56,725 bases of DNA. Origin: CAILUF01 sp964505265 (GTDB lineage: Bacteria > Pseudomonadota > Alphaproteobacteria > Rickettsiales > UBA1997). Under the pieces are notes generated by a model. It made no database searches, was not told the origin of the DNA, and saw nothing but the letters and a program-made list of their open reading frames with translations. This document shows positions 35,131 through 43,672 of this stretch, piece by piece. Made by a program: the position numbers and the translations under genes. Position 1 is the stretch's first letter. Each line of letters opens with the position of its first letter. The DNA lies in the NCBI GenBank assembly GCA_964505265.1, contig CAZDGN010000009.1:1-56725 (forward strand), given 5' to 3'.

Positions 35131-35718
35131 ATGCGTTTTGTTTTTGTTGCCATCATTCTTTTTTTGATATCATCATGTGATAGCATTACATATAAATTGT
35201 GGCAATCAAAAGGTTATGAAGATAATTTTAAACATTTTTTGATAAATGATAAATTCGGTTATATTGTTTTTTTGACACCAAAATTCCACTATGTGTTTAA
35301 TGATAATTCTAATTTATTAAAAAATATTTTAACTTGGTCAGATCGAAGGGTTCTTTATATTGATAATAAAAATTCAAAATTAATATTAGATGATAATAAT
35401 AAATTAGAAGGCGAGATTTTAATTCGAAGTTTTTCAAATAAGTTAATGCCAAATCGAGAGCAATTTTTATTTAATAACGGTTTTTTACAAGATAAGGAGG
35501 GTTGGTATTTGAAAATTAGAATTTATGGGGAAAGATTTTTGGCAAGCAATAATTTTAGTGGATTATTACCGCAATTAGATTTAAATTATAAAATAAAAAT
35601 TATCGCCAAAAATAACAATTTAGATAAAGTGAAATTTGCCTCCATTACCCCTTTAACACTTGGAGCGGACGGTATAATCATTATTGGTAAAATTTTGCTA
35701 TTTCCATTTCGCGACTAG
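35131..35718 (+). CDS. Unrecognised putative lipoprotein
   Basis: 195 residues. The start MRFVFVAIILFLISSCDS has a lipobox-like ISSC with Cys16, so a lipid-anchored product is likely; Asp at +2 would favour inner-membrane retention by the E. coli rule. The remainder is beta-rich and polar and ends with a hydrophobic stretch (LGADGIIIIGKILLFPF). I know no family for it. It is two bases after the small membrane gene. It ends with TAG. Confidence 0.6.
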   Translation: MRFVFVAIILFLISSCDSITYKLWQSKGYEDNFKHFLINDKFGYIVFLTPKFHYVFNDNSNLLKNILTWSDRRVLYIDNKNSKLILDDNNKLEGEILIRSFSNKLMPNREQFLFNNGFLQDKEGWYLKIRIYGERFLASNNFSGLLPQLDLNYKIKIIAKNNNLDKVKFASITPLTLGADGIIIIGKILLFPFRD

Positions 35719-35825
35719 ATATAATTTTGATTGAATTATGTTTTTTTGGTTAGATATTTTGTAATTCATATAATCATTTTGCCATTTTTAATCATTGCAA
35801 AGATATCAAATTAATAATTTTTTTT

Positions 35826-36429
35826 ACATATTAAAAAAAATTCAATATTAACATTATTAATACTATTTTTTTCTAATTTTGCATTCCAATCAAGTTAGTT
35901 TTAATGAGGTAGCTAAGGAAATCTTAGAAAATTCAAATTCATCTTTAAGCGACAATTATCAGATCAAGTCTATAGAGTATGAATTAAAATTAGCTCAAAT
36001 TATTGGCTTCCGATTCTTTATTTAGATGGTAATTTATATCGCGCCGATGATCCAGTCCAGAATTTTATGGGCAATTTGTATCATCGAGCAGTTAAGTCAA
36101 ATGATTTGTCTATTCCAGATTTAAATTCATCACAAACCAACAATTTTTTAAAGACCGCAATTAGATTAAATCTAAATCTATATCAAGGCAATACCAGTAA
36201 GGAAATTTTCAATATCAAAAAAATATGGCTCTAGCTAAAAATTATGAGGCTAAACAAAATAGAATTAATCAATATTTTGAGGTTGCCAAAGCCTATACTG
36301 CAATTGTTTTGCTTAAGCAACATCAAAAAAAATTACAAAAAATTTATGCCAAAATTAATGAAATTTTAAAAACACATAACTTAAATAATCAAAAAAATCA
36401 AATTAAAAACTATTCAAGCTTGGGTTTTA
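35826..36429 (+). pseudogene. Relict TolC-like outer-membrane efflux protein
   Basis: Pieces of one protein appear in changing frames. A signal-peptide-like stretch (LKKNSILTLLILFFSNFAFQ) is at about 35830-35890. QVSFNEVAKEIL...KLAQ follows in a second frame to about 36005. WLPILYLDGNLYRADDP runs in a third frame from about 36008 to a TAG at about 36233. A last piece, ALAKNYEAKQNRINQYFEVA onward, starts at 36225. WLPxLxLDG after a KLA helix is typical of TolC family proteins. At least three frame changes plus a missing C-terminal half show decay. The 506-base stretch between 35719 and 36224 holds nothing else. Confidence 0.75.
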
Positions 36430-36633
36430 AGGTTTCGTCAAATGTTATTAGCAGCTTTAGCGGTAATTTTTGGGAGTTTAGTTATGTTATCTGACCCAAT
36501 TTTTAATGGTTTCGCAATTAGTTTAATTTTTGGGGAAATTGTGGCAACTAAGCTAAGTCGATTTTTAATTCCAGTTTTGTATTTCTATTTAATTGGCAAA
36601 AGACGTGAACAAAAATTATTAATTAAGTATTAA
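36430..36633 (+). pseudogene. Relict C-terminus of an RND efflux permease
   Basis: About 67 residues beginning RFRQMLLAALAVIFGSLVML and going on to FNGFAISLIFGEIVATKLSRFLIPVLYFYLIGKR. This is the end of an AcrB/RND-type transporter, where RxRPxLxTAL and the final helix before VPVLY are conserved. The remaining 900 or so residues are missing, and the fragment joins directly onto the TolC remains, so an internal deletion removed most of a tolC-RND operon. A short ORF starting at its ATG (36442) is intact but not a credible gene. Confidence 0.75.
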
Positions 36634-36705
36634 TACTTTTTATTGAAAATTGATTTTTTATCTTCAAAATTTTGAAATAATTTTTTCGATAAAATATTTT
36701 TAATT

Positions 36706-39042
36706 ATGCCACTTTTTTTACCAGCAAAATCTTACCCTCTTCAAAGTGAAATTAATGTAAATTCACAATTGCATTTGATGCAATTAGCTATTGGTTTATT
36801 ACAAAGAAATGCCAGCCAAGAAGCTTTGAGACATGAAGCGCGAAGGAATTATAGGGGTAAACGTGGTAGAGACAATAGGGCTGGGGCTTGGGGTAAAGAA
36901 CCTGTTATAAAATCAGAAATCCCAAAAATTAGCATAACATCTTCGATTGCTAATTCGGATCAAAATGATGAAGCAAAATCTACTGAAACTGCAGTAATTG
37001 TTGAAACCCCAATAACTAGCCTAAAAAGATTATCTAAAACCGAGATTGAGGAATATATAAAAAATGCTCGTGACAATAAAATATTTGTCGAAGGAATAGA
37101 TTTTTCTAGAATGGACTTAAGCGATCTTGATTTGAATAATTTAAATTTTAGAAATTGTAATTTTTCTGGGGCAAAATTTCCTTCGATTGATGGCGTATTT
37201 TTTGACAATAGTTGTAATCTTGAAAGCTCTGATTTTAGTAATATAACCATCGGTAAGGTGTTTTTTGGGGCTAAAACACTGCAAGATAATATGTATGATT
37301 TGGTTTATAATATTGGGAAAAATCAAATATTAATGAGTCGCACAGTTGAATTTAATGACGACCACCAATTTAAATCTTTTAAAAGTGATATTGATAAAAA
37401 ATCTCAATCCCAAATCCAAAGTGAAATTATTGATTTACAAGCTAAAACCAGTCAAAAACCTATGATTTTAAAAGTTACTAATGCTAATTTTTATTCGACC
37501 AAATTTGAAAATTTTTATGCATCTAATGCTGATTTTTCTTCATCAAATTTTACCGATGCTAGAATTCGAATTAATCAAGGCTTTCCAGAGTCTGGTAGCA
37601 AATCTATTGATATATTTGATGTTGACGGGGTTGATTTGACGGGTGCTTTTTTTGAAATTTTTGATAATCAGGGGCAAAAAATACAAGAAACTCACGGCAC
37701 ACAATCATTTAATTTTAGCAATATAAATCCTGATTTAAAATGTGTAATCGGAAATTGTGGAGTAATGTCGCAGGAATTTGTAGAAAAAATGCAATCAGGT
37801 AAGGAAATTTTAATTTTGATAAATGGTGACAACCAAAAAATTCCAAAAGGTTTAAAAATGCAAAGTGCCGATCCAAATTATAAGGATTTTGAATTTACAA
37901 GCCATCAAGATTTAAAAGCGACCGAATTAAAATCGGTTGAACTATGTAATCATTATTTTGGTAGATATAACATAAAATTTGTTACCGAAGAGATGCTTGA
38001 TGGTCGAGAGCCTGACCAAATTTTGCATCTTAATTTTTTTAATTTAAAAGCACCTGCCTTAGTTGATTTTAATAATTTTTATGGATTTGGCAACAAAGAA
38101 ACAGTCATATCTTTTAATCCAGAATTGGTGAAAAAGGATTTTTGGTCGATTTTTTTGCATGAGATGTCGCATATGTTTTTTCAGCATCCAAAAACTTTAG
38201 CCAGCTTATCTTATCCAACTAAAATATCATATTTGCCACCAATGGTTAAGAGACCAGATTCCAACTCGGCTATAGTTGCAAATAACTTTATCCCAATTAC
38301 AACTCCAACCATTGTTGATCAAAGATTATTGCAAGATTATATGAAAACTTTTGGCAGGGAGGCATATATAACTCAGGATATAGAGACTAAATACGATCCA
38401 GAAAAAATTGGAATTCAATCTTCCTATAATCCAAATAAAAATTTTCAAAATATCGTAAGTTTTTCATCACAAGATTTCGATGATAAAAATGAAATTGTAG
38501 TTATGAGTGGTGCAAATTCTTTAGCATTTTGTTTGGAATCAAATTATTATGGATGCAACCCAGTTTTGGGCTTAGAAGACTCTCAAGCAATTTTGATAAT
38601 GAATAAGGAAACTGGAGCGGTAAGGACAATGTTTTTATTGTCGGGGGAAAATTCTAAAATTAAAATCGATGAAAAAATTCATGATTTGAAAGATTTTCAG
38701 GGTGAAAATATTTTTAGTATATTACGAAAAAATGAACAAGGTGATATTGGTTTTGACAAGTTCCAAGAAGCCAGTGGCTCTGAATTAGGAGTTTCTTTGG
38801 AAAATAAAATCCTAAAAGGTCACGAAGATATTGGGAGACAAAAATTAGACTCTCCAAAGCCAAAAATTATAGCAAAAAGCGAGGGTGAATCTGGTAAGGA
38901 TTTATCATATATAATAGCAACTCAACTAAGCATTACCCTATCTTTAATTGCCAGTGGAGTTTTATGTTATAAGTCTCGAAGAGGTTTGCAGGCAATGCAG
39001 GCAACAAGACCTGCTTATCCTGAAAACACTAATATAGTTTGA
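36706..39042 (+). CDS. Pentapeptide-like repeat protein with HExxH zinc-protease motif and C-terminal membrane anchor; candidate effector
   Basis: 778 residues, no signal peptide. Regions seen: a variable, basic N-terminus (RGKRGRDNRAGAWG at 50-63); pentapeptide-like repeats at about 127-190 (IDFSRMDLSDLDLNNLNFRN) and 255-315 (ANFYSTKFENFYASNADFSS); a domain with HEMSHMFFQHP at 485-495, where H485, E486 and H489 form HExxH and H494 may be a third ligand; a polar region; and one membrane helix at about 734-755 followed by a basic tail. The HExxH-HP pattern recalls serralysin-like enzymes, but spacing is one residue short and Gly is missing. It may be a type IV secretion substrate or surface protease. 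Family and role are unproven. Confidence 0.7.
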   Translation: MPLFLPAKSYPLQSEINVNSQLHLMQLAIGLLQRNASQEALRHEARRNYRGKRGRDNRAGAWGKEPVIKSEIPKISITSSIANSDQNDEAKSTETAVIVETPITSLKRLSKTEIEEYIKNARDNKIFVEGIDFSRMDLSDLDLNNLNFRNCNFSGAKFPSIDGVFFDNSCNLESSDFSNITIGKVFFGAKTLQDNMYDLVYNIGKNQILMSRTVEFNDDHQFKSFKSDIDKKSQSQIQSEIIDLQAKTSQKPMILKVTNANFYSTKFENFYASNADFSSSNFTDARIRINQGFPESGSKSIDIFDVDGVDLTGAFFEIFDNQGQKIQETHGTQSFNFSNINPDLKCVIGNCGVMSQEFVEKMQSGKEILILINGDNQKIPKGLKMQSADPNYKDFEFTSHQDLKATELKSVELCNHYFGRYNIKFVTEEMLDGREPDQILHLNFFNLKAPALVDFNNFYGFGNKETVISFNPELVKKDFWSIFLHEMSHMFFQHPKTLASLSYPTKISYLPPMVKRPDSNSAIVANNFIPITTPTIVDQRLLQDYMKTFGREAYITQDIETKYDPEKIGIQSSYNPNKNFQNIVSFSSQDFDDKNEIVVMSGANSLAFCLESNYYGCNPVLGLEDSQAILIMNKETGAVRTMFLLSGENSKIKIDEKIHDLKDFQGENIFSILRKNEQGDIGFDKFQEASGSELGVSLENKILKGHEDIGRQKLDSPKPKIIAKSEGESGKDLSYIIATQLSITLSLIASGVLCYKSRRGLQAMQATRPAYPENTNIV

Positions 39043-39333
39043 TTAAAATCCAAACCAAAGCTTTTCACTTTCATAGGTTAGTGGCTCTCCCATTCTTACT
39101 AAAATATATTTGGTTTTATACATATTTTTATTAGCATAAATAACATCACCAAAACGATAGCAATCGCCAAAGATTTTTCTGGCATCTTCTTTCGAAAGCC
39201 AAACTCGATAAGTTCCAAGGGAATCATAAAGCCTTTTGGCTTCTTCAGTATAGCTTGGCTCAACATGGCAAAAACTAATGCAAGAATTTAAAAAAATTAG
39301 AATAATTATTGGTAAAAATTTATTTAATAGCAT
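39043..39333 (-). CDS. Unrecognised small lipoprotein
   Basis: 96 residues from ATG 39331-39333 (MLLNKFLPIIILIFLNSC); a GTG four codons upstream is an alternative that overlaps ubiE by 26 bases. FLNSC is a plausible lipobox. The mature part has a compact motif YRVWLSKEDARKIFGDCYRF that I cannot assign. It follows ubiE on the same strand. Its stop codon directly abuts that of the convergent 778-residue protein, with no spacer. Confidence 0.6.
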   Translation of the reverse strand: MLLNKFLPIIILIFLNSCISFCHVEPSYTEEAKRLYDSLGTYRVWLSKEDARKIFGDCYRFGDVIYANKNMYKTKYILVRMGEPLTYESEKLWFGF

Positions 39334-40072
39334 AATGAATCGCACAAACTCCGAATGTTAAATTTTGATATTTTACATTGCTAAAACCTTGTTTTTCAAT
39401 GATTTTCTTAAAAGTTTTTTGGTCTGGGAATTTACGAATACTTTCGACTAAATATTGATAAGACTCACCATCTTTTAATATAAATTTCCCCATTTTTGGA
39501 ATAATTTTGAAAGAATAATTATCGTAAATTTTTTGAAGAAATAAATCCTCAACCTTGGAAAATTCTAGACAAATAAATTTTCCGCCTTTTTTTAAAACTC
39601 GAAAGGCTTCTTCAACTCCTTTTTCAACATTGGTGAAATTTCTGATGCCAAAAGCAATTGTAAAATAATCAAAGGTTTCGTCAGCAAATGGCAAATTTTC
39701 TCCATCTGCGACTGTGAATTTTAAATTGTTAAATAAGTTTTTATCAATAGCTCTAGACTTTCCAACTTCAAGCATTTGCGGATTTATATCCACTAATTCT
39801 ATTTGATAATTTAATGATTTTTCATTGGCGATTTTGGCAATTTTAAAGGCAATATCTCCAGTTCCTCCAGCGACATCGATAATTTTCATGTTGTCAAAAA
39901 AATCTAAATGTTTTATCATTGAGTTTTTCCAAAGGCGATGAGTGCCAATGCTCATTACATCGTTCATTAAATCATATTTTTGGGCTACATTTGAAAAAAT
40001 CTGCCCAACTAAATTGGCTTTTTGTGAAATATTAACCTCTTTAAAACCAAAATGAGTTTTGTTATTTTCCAT
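39320..40072 (-). CDS. ubiE: Ubiquinone/menaquinone C-methyltransferase
   Basis: 250 residues. UbiE signatures: VFSNVA-like IFSNVAQKYDLMNDVMSIGT near residue 25, then HRLWKN, the SAM motif IIDVAGGTGDIAFKIA, and FDYFTIAFGIRNFTNVEKG. It methylates the quinone ring in ubiquinone synthesis, the same pathway as UbiA. Its ATG (40070-40072) overlaps the ATG of the divergent queA, forming CATG, so there is no intergenic space for promoters. Confidence 0.95.
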   Translation of the reverse strand: MENNKTHFGFKEVNISQKANLVGQIFSNVAQKYDLMNDVMSIGTHRLWKNSMIKHLDFFDNMKIIDVAGGTGDIAFKIAKIANEKSLNYQIELVDINPQMLEVGKSRAIDKNLFNNLKFTVADGENLPFADETFDYFTIAFGIRNFTNVEKGVEEAFRVLKKGGKFICLEFSKVEDLFLQKIYDNYSFKIIPKMGKFILKDGESYQYLVESIRKFPDQKTFKKIIEKQGFSNVKYQNLTFGVCAIHYAIK

Positions 40073-41108
40073 GTTTAAAACCGAAGATTATAATTTTAAT
40101 TTACCAGAACATTTAATAGCTCAAGAACCCTTTAAGGATAAAGAGCGAACCCCGCTTTTAGTTTTTAACAATAATCAAATTTTCGATAAAAAAATCGCCA
40201 ATTTACTCGATTATGTTTCGTCGGGTGATGTTATGATATTTAATCAAGTTAAGGTAATCAAGGCAAAATTAATTGGTACTATAAATTTTAGCACCACAAA
40301 AATTAATATAAATCTTGACCAAGAGCTTGAAAATAGCTGTTGGCAAGCTCTATGTAAGCCTGCTAAAAAAATTAAAACAGGTGATAAAATTTTTTTCGAT
40401 AAGGAATTTTTTGCTGAAATTATTCATAAGGATATTGATGGATTTATCAAAATTAAATTTAATTTTGATGGTGAAAAATTGCTTAAAAATATTGAACAAT
40501 ATGGTCAAGTTCCACTTCCGCCATATATTAAGCGCGATGATGCAAACAATAAAGGGGACGAAAAAAACTATCAAACAATTTATGCAAAAGATGGAATTGG
40601 AGTTGCGGCTCCAACTGCTGGATTGCATTTTACCGATAATATTTTAGAAAAATTAAAAGAAAAAAAAGTTAAATTAGTTTATCTTACCTTAAATGTTGGT
40701 GCTGGAACTTTTTTACCAGTTCGCACTAATAATATTTTGGAACATAAAATGCATAGTGAAAAATTTTATTTATCACAGGAAAATTGTGATATTATAAATC
40801 AAGCCAAGGCCAATGGCAATAAGATAATAGCAGTTGGCACTACCTCGCTTCGGGCTTTGGAATCAAGTGTTGATGAGCGCGGTTTGTTACAGCCTCAAAA
40901 TCGTTCTACCGATATTTTTATTTACCCGTCTTATAAATTTAAAATAGTTGATGTTTTGATGACCAATTTTCATTTGCCAAAATCGACGCTCTTCATGTTG
41001 ATTTGTGCTTTTATTGGTTATGAAAATGCCTTTAAAATATATGATTACGCTATAAAAAATAATTATCGCTTTTATTCCTATGGCGATTCTTCACTCTTGA
41101 TAAGGTGA
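40071..41108 (+). CDS. queA: S-adenosylmethionine:tRNA ribosyltransferase-isomerase
   Basis: 345 residues from ATG 40071 (MFKTEDYNFNLPEHLIAQEP); a start four codons upstream is possible. Conserved parts: LPPYIKRDD, YQTIYAKDGIGVAAPTAGLH and KMHSEKFYL. QueA converts preQ1 at tRNA position 34 to epoxyqueuosine. The start lies within the ubiE start region on the opposite strand. Presence of queA means the cell modifies GUN anticodons; no other que gene is in the window. Confidence 0.94.
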   Translation: MFKTEDYNFNLPEHLIAQEPFKDKERTPLLVFNNNQIFDKKIANLLDYVSSGDVMIFNQVKVIKAKLIGTINFSTTKININLDQELENSCWQALCKPAKKIKTGDKIFFDKEFFAEIIHKDIDGFIKIKFNFDGEKLLKNIEQYGQVPLPPYIKRDDANNKGDEKNYQTIYAKDGIGVAAPTAGLHFTDNILEKLKEKKVKLVYLTLNVGAGTFLPVRTNNILEHKMHSEKFYLSQENCDIINQAKANGNKIIAVGTTSLRALESSVDERGLLQPQNRSTDIFIYPSYKFKIVDVLMTNFHLPKSTLFMLICAFIGYENAFKIYDYAIKNNYRFYSYGDSSLLIR

Positions 41109-41109
41109 G

Positions 41110-41538
41110 TTATAAATTTTTCATAAAATGAAAACCACGTATATAAAAATTTTCTTCAAAATAAAGCGAGTGTGATTTTTTATTTTCAGTGTAAGAATCG
41201 AGAACCAATTTATCGCAATTCAGCTCTTTTGCTTTTTCTTCGAGATTTTGTAGAAGTTTTTTGCCAATTCCTTGTCCACGATATTTTTCAAGAACTATTA
41301 AGTTGCAGGCTTGCAAAAATTTGCCACAATAAAACATTCTAGAAACTAAATAGCCAGAAACACCAACCAGCTCTTTATCTATATAGCTGGCAATCATTTT
41401 GTAGTCACTTAATTTTATCATTTCTTTGAGCTCTTCTGCAAATTCTTTTTCGCTAATTTTTGGATAAAATTGATGAATTAATGGGAATGCCTTAAGCATC
41501 TGGTTGTAAGTGTTTAGGTCGCGAATTGATAAATCCAT
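41110..41538 (-). CDS. GNAT-family N-acetyltransferase
   Basis: 142 residues, one GNAT domain. The acetyl-CoA binding motif is KYRGQGIGKKLLQNLEEKA at about 87-105, preceded by beta strand CNLIVLEK. The C-terminal SLYFEENFYIRGFHF matches the usual end of the fold. The substrate cannot be predicted. It starts two bases after the murC stop on the same strand, which may only reflect tight packing. Confidence 0.85.
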   Translation of the reverse strand: MDLSIRDLNTYNQMLKAFPLIHQFYPKISEKEFAEELKEMIKLSDYKMIASYIDKELVGVSGYLVSRMFYCGKFLQACNLIVLEKYRGQGIGKKLLQNLEEKAKELNCDKLVLDSYTENKKSHSLYFEENFYIRGFHFMKNL

Positions 41539-41539
41539 T

Positions 41540-42952
41540 TTATAAATTTTTTAAATTCTCTTCTAATTTATAAGCCCATGAACTTATGGTTCCGGCTCCT
41601 GTGCATAAAACTAAATCTCCAGATTTTAAAATTGGTTTTAAAATTGAAGCTAAATCATTTTCATGATTTAATTTTATAACATTTTTATGTCCAGTTTTTT
41701 TGATGGCATCGCAAATTGAATCTTGGCTAATTCCTTCAATTGGACTTTGTGAAGCTGAATAAATATCGCAAACAATAACAAAATCTGCATTAGCGAAGGC
41801 ATTGGCAAATTCATTAAATAAGTCGCGGACTCTGGTGTATTTATGAGGTTGAAAAACACAAATTAATTGGTGATTTTTAACGATATTGCGAGCACCCTTA
41901 AGCGTTGCCTTAATTTCAGTTGGATGATGACCATAATCATCAATTATTGAAGCATTGTTAAATTCACCAACCTTTGTAAATCTTTGCTTGACGCCATTAT
42001 AAGCTGACAAACCATTCTTAATTTGTGTGGCATTTAATCCTAAAAATTTAGCGATTGCCACAGCCACTAAAGCATTACCAGCATTATGTTCGCCATAAAT
42101 TGGCATTTGAATATCGGCAATAATTTCACCATTTTTAAAGTGAATATCAAATTTTAACCCCTTTGCATCAACCACAATATTTTTTGCCATAATATCGGCG
42201 TTATTATGAATTGAATAAGTAATTAAATTTGATTTATTAGCTTTAATTTTGTGATAGATATTTGCTACCTCTTCACTATCTATGCATAATACTGCAAGGC
42301 CGCGATCAGGAATTTGGGTGATATATTTTTCAAAACATTGTTTTTGTTTATTGAAATCGCCATTATATCCAACATATTCAAGATGCTCTGGTTCAATATT
42401 GGTGACTGCTCCAATCATGGTGGGTAAATTTACAAAGCTAGCATCCGATTCATCAGACTCTGCAACCAAATATTCGCCATTGCCAATTTTTGAATTACTT
42501 TGAAAATAATGAATAATGCCGCCATTAATAACAGTGGGGTCAAAATTATTTACTTCAAGCATAACACTGACCATAGCGGTGGTACTGGTTTTGCCGTGCG
42601 TTCCTGCAATTGTTATGCCTTTATATTCTTGCATAATTGATGCCAATAATTGGGCTCTAGTAATAATTTTAATTCCACGATTTTGGGCTTTTAAAATTTC
42701 TGGATTATCGGTTTTAATGATGGAGGTTTGAACCACCAAAGATACATCGTCACTTAAATTATTTTCGTGGTGACCAACAAAATATTCAACACCCGCCTCT
42801 TTGAGTTTTGGAGTCAAATAATTTTCGCGTAAATCTGAGCCTTGAATGGCAATATTCCACTTTCTAAGAATAAAGGCTAAAGCACTCATACCAATGCCCC
42901 CAATGCCAATAAAATGAATTTTCTTTTGTTGTTTAAGTTCGTTAATATTCAT
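41540..42952 (-). CDS. murC: UDP-N-acetylmuramate-L-alanine ligase
   Basis: 470 residues, standard length. HFIGIGGIGMSALAFIL is at the N-terminus, the ATP loop ITIAGTHGKTSTTAMVSVML at about 112-131, and the C-terminal domain contains DDYGHHPTEIKATL and VFQPHKYTRVRDLF. It adds L-Ala to UDP-MurNAc, the first step of stem-peptide assembly. In most relatives it sits between murG and murB; here murG is 2.7 kb away on the other strand, which shows a broken cell-wall cluster. Confidence 0.96.
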   Translation of the reverse strand: MNINELKQQKKIHFIGIGGIGMSALAFILRKWNIAIQGSDLRENYLTPKLKEAGVEYFVGHHENNLSDDVSLVVQTSIIKTDNPEILKAQNRGIKIITRAQLLASIMQEYKGITIAGTHGKTSTTAMVSVMLEVNNFDPTVINGGIIHYFQSNSKIGNGEYLVAESDESDASFVNLPTMIGAVTNIEPEHLEYVGYNGDFNKQKQCFEKYITQIPDRGLAVLCIDSEEVANIYHKIKANKSNLITYSIHNNADIMAKNIVVDAKGLKFDIHFKNGEIIADIQMPIYGEHNAGNALVAVAIAKFLGLNATQIKNGLSAYNGVKQRFTKVGEFNNASIIDDYGHHPTEIKATLKGARNIVKNHQLICVFQPHKYTRVRDLFNEFANAFANADFVIVCDIYSASQSPIEGISQDSICDAIKKTGHKNVIKLNHENDLASILKPILKSGDLVLCTGAGTISSWAYKLEENLKNL

Positions 42953-43042
42953 TAATTATAAATTTTGATATTTAAAATATTTTTTGTTAAATTTTCAATT
43001 AAATTAAATAACAAATTTTATTTGTAAAATAAAAAATTAAAA

Positions 43043-43672
43043 ATGCATAAAAAAAATATTACAAAAATTTTTGATATTTGGCAACAAATTAATCCAAATC
43101 CTCAAACCGAACTAGAATATATTAATAATTATACTTTATTGGTAGCTGTTGTTTTATCTGCTCAAAGTACCGATGTTAATGTAAATAAAGCCACTAAGGA
43201 ATTATTTAAAATTGCTTACACTCCTGAATTAATGCTTAAATTAGGGGAAAAAAAATTAAAAAAATACATATCAACAATTGGGTTATATAATGCTAAAGCT
43301 AAAAATGTAATTTTACTTAGCGAACAATTAATTCAAAATCATAACTCAGAAGTTCCAAATGATTTTGAAAGTTTAATAAAGCTATCTGGGGTAGGGCGCA
43401 AAACCGCAAATGTGGTATTAAATTGTGCTTTTAAACAATTAACTATGGGTGTCGATACTCATGTTTTTCGTATTGCTAATCGAATTGGAATTGTTAACGA
43501 AGATTCTCCTGAAAAAACTGAAATTTCCTTGTTAAAAAAAATTCCTAGAGAATTTTTACTTAATGCTCATCATTGGATGATTTTGCATGGAAGATATGTT
43601 TGCAAGGCAAGAAATCCTGATTGTAAAAATTGTAAAATTAGTAATTTTTGCAAATATCAAAAGAAAAACTAG
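43043..43672 (+). CDS. nth: Endonuclease III
   Basis: 209 residues. The helix-hairpin-helix LSGVGRKTANVVLN carries the catalytic Lys, the catalytic Asp is in VDTHVFRIANR, and the C-terminal iron-sulfur loop has the expected C-x6-C-x2-C-x5-C spacing (CKARNPDCKNCKISNFC). It removes oxidised pyrimidines and cuts at abasic sites. It ends with TAG; the last bases overlap the stop of the convergent oxidoreductase in CTAG. Confidence 0.96.
   Translation: MHKKNITKIFDIWQQINPNPQTELEYINNYTLLVAVVLSAQSTDVNVNKATKELFKIAYTPELMLKLGEKKLKKYISTIGLYNAKAKNVILLSEQLIQNHNSEVPNDFESLIKLSGVGRKTANVVLNCAFKQLTMGVDTHVFRIANRIGIVNEDSPEKTEISLLKKIPREFLLNAHHWMILHGRYVCKARNPDCKNCKISNFCKYQKKN

Noticed and set aside
36225..36494. 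89-codon frame as an independent gene
   Set aside because: It is an inner piece of the broken TolC-like gene and runs out of frame into the RND remnant.
37190..38200. Clean metzincin (HExxHxxGxxH) assignment for the 778-residue protein
   Set aside because: The motif is HEMSHMFFQHP: one residue too short and without the Gly, so only a general HExxH zinc site is claimed.
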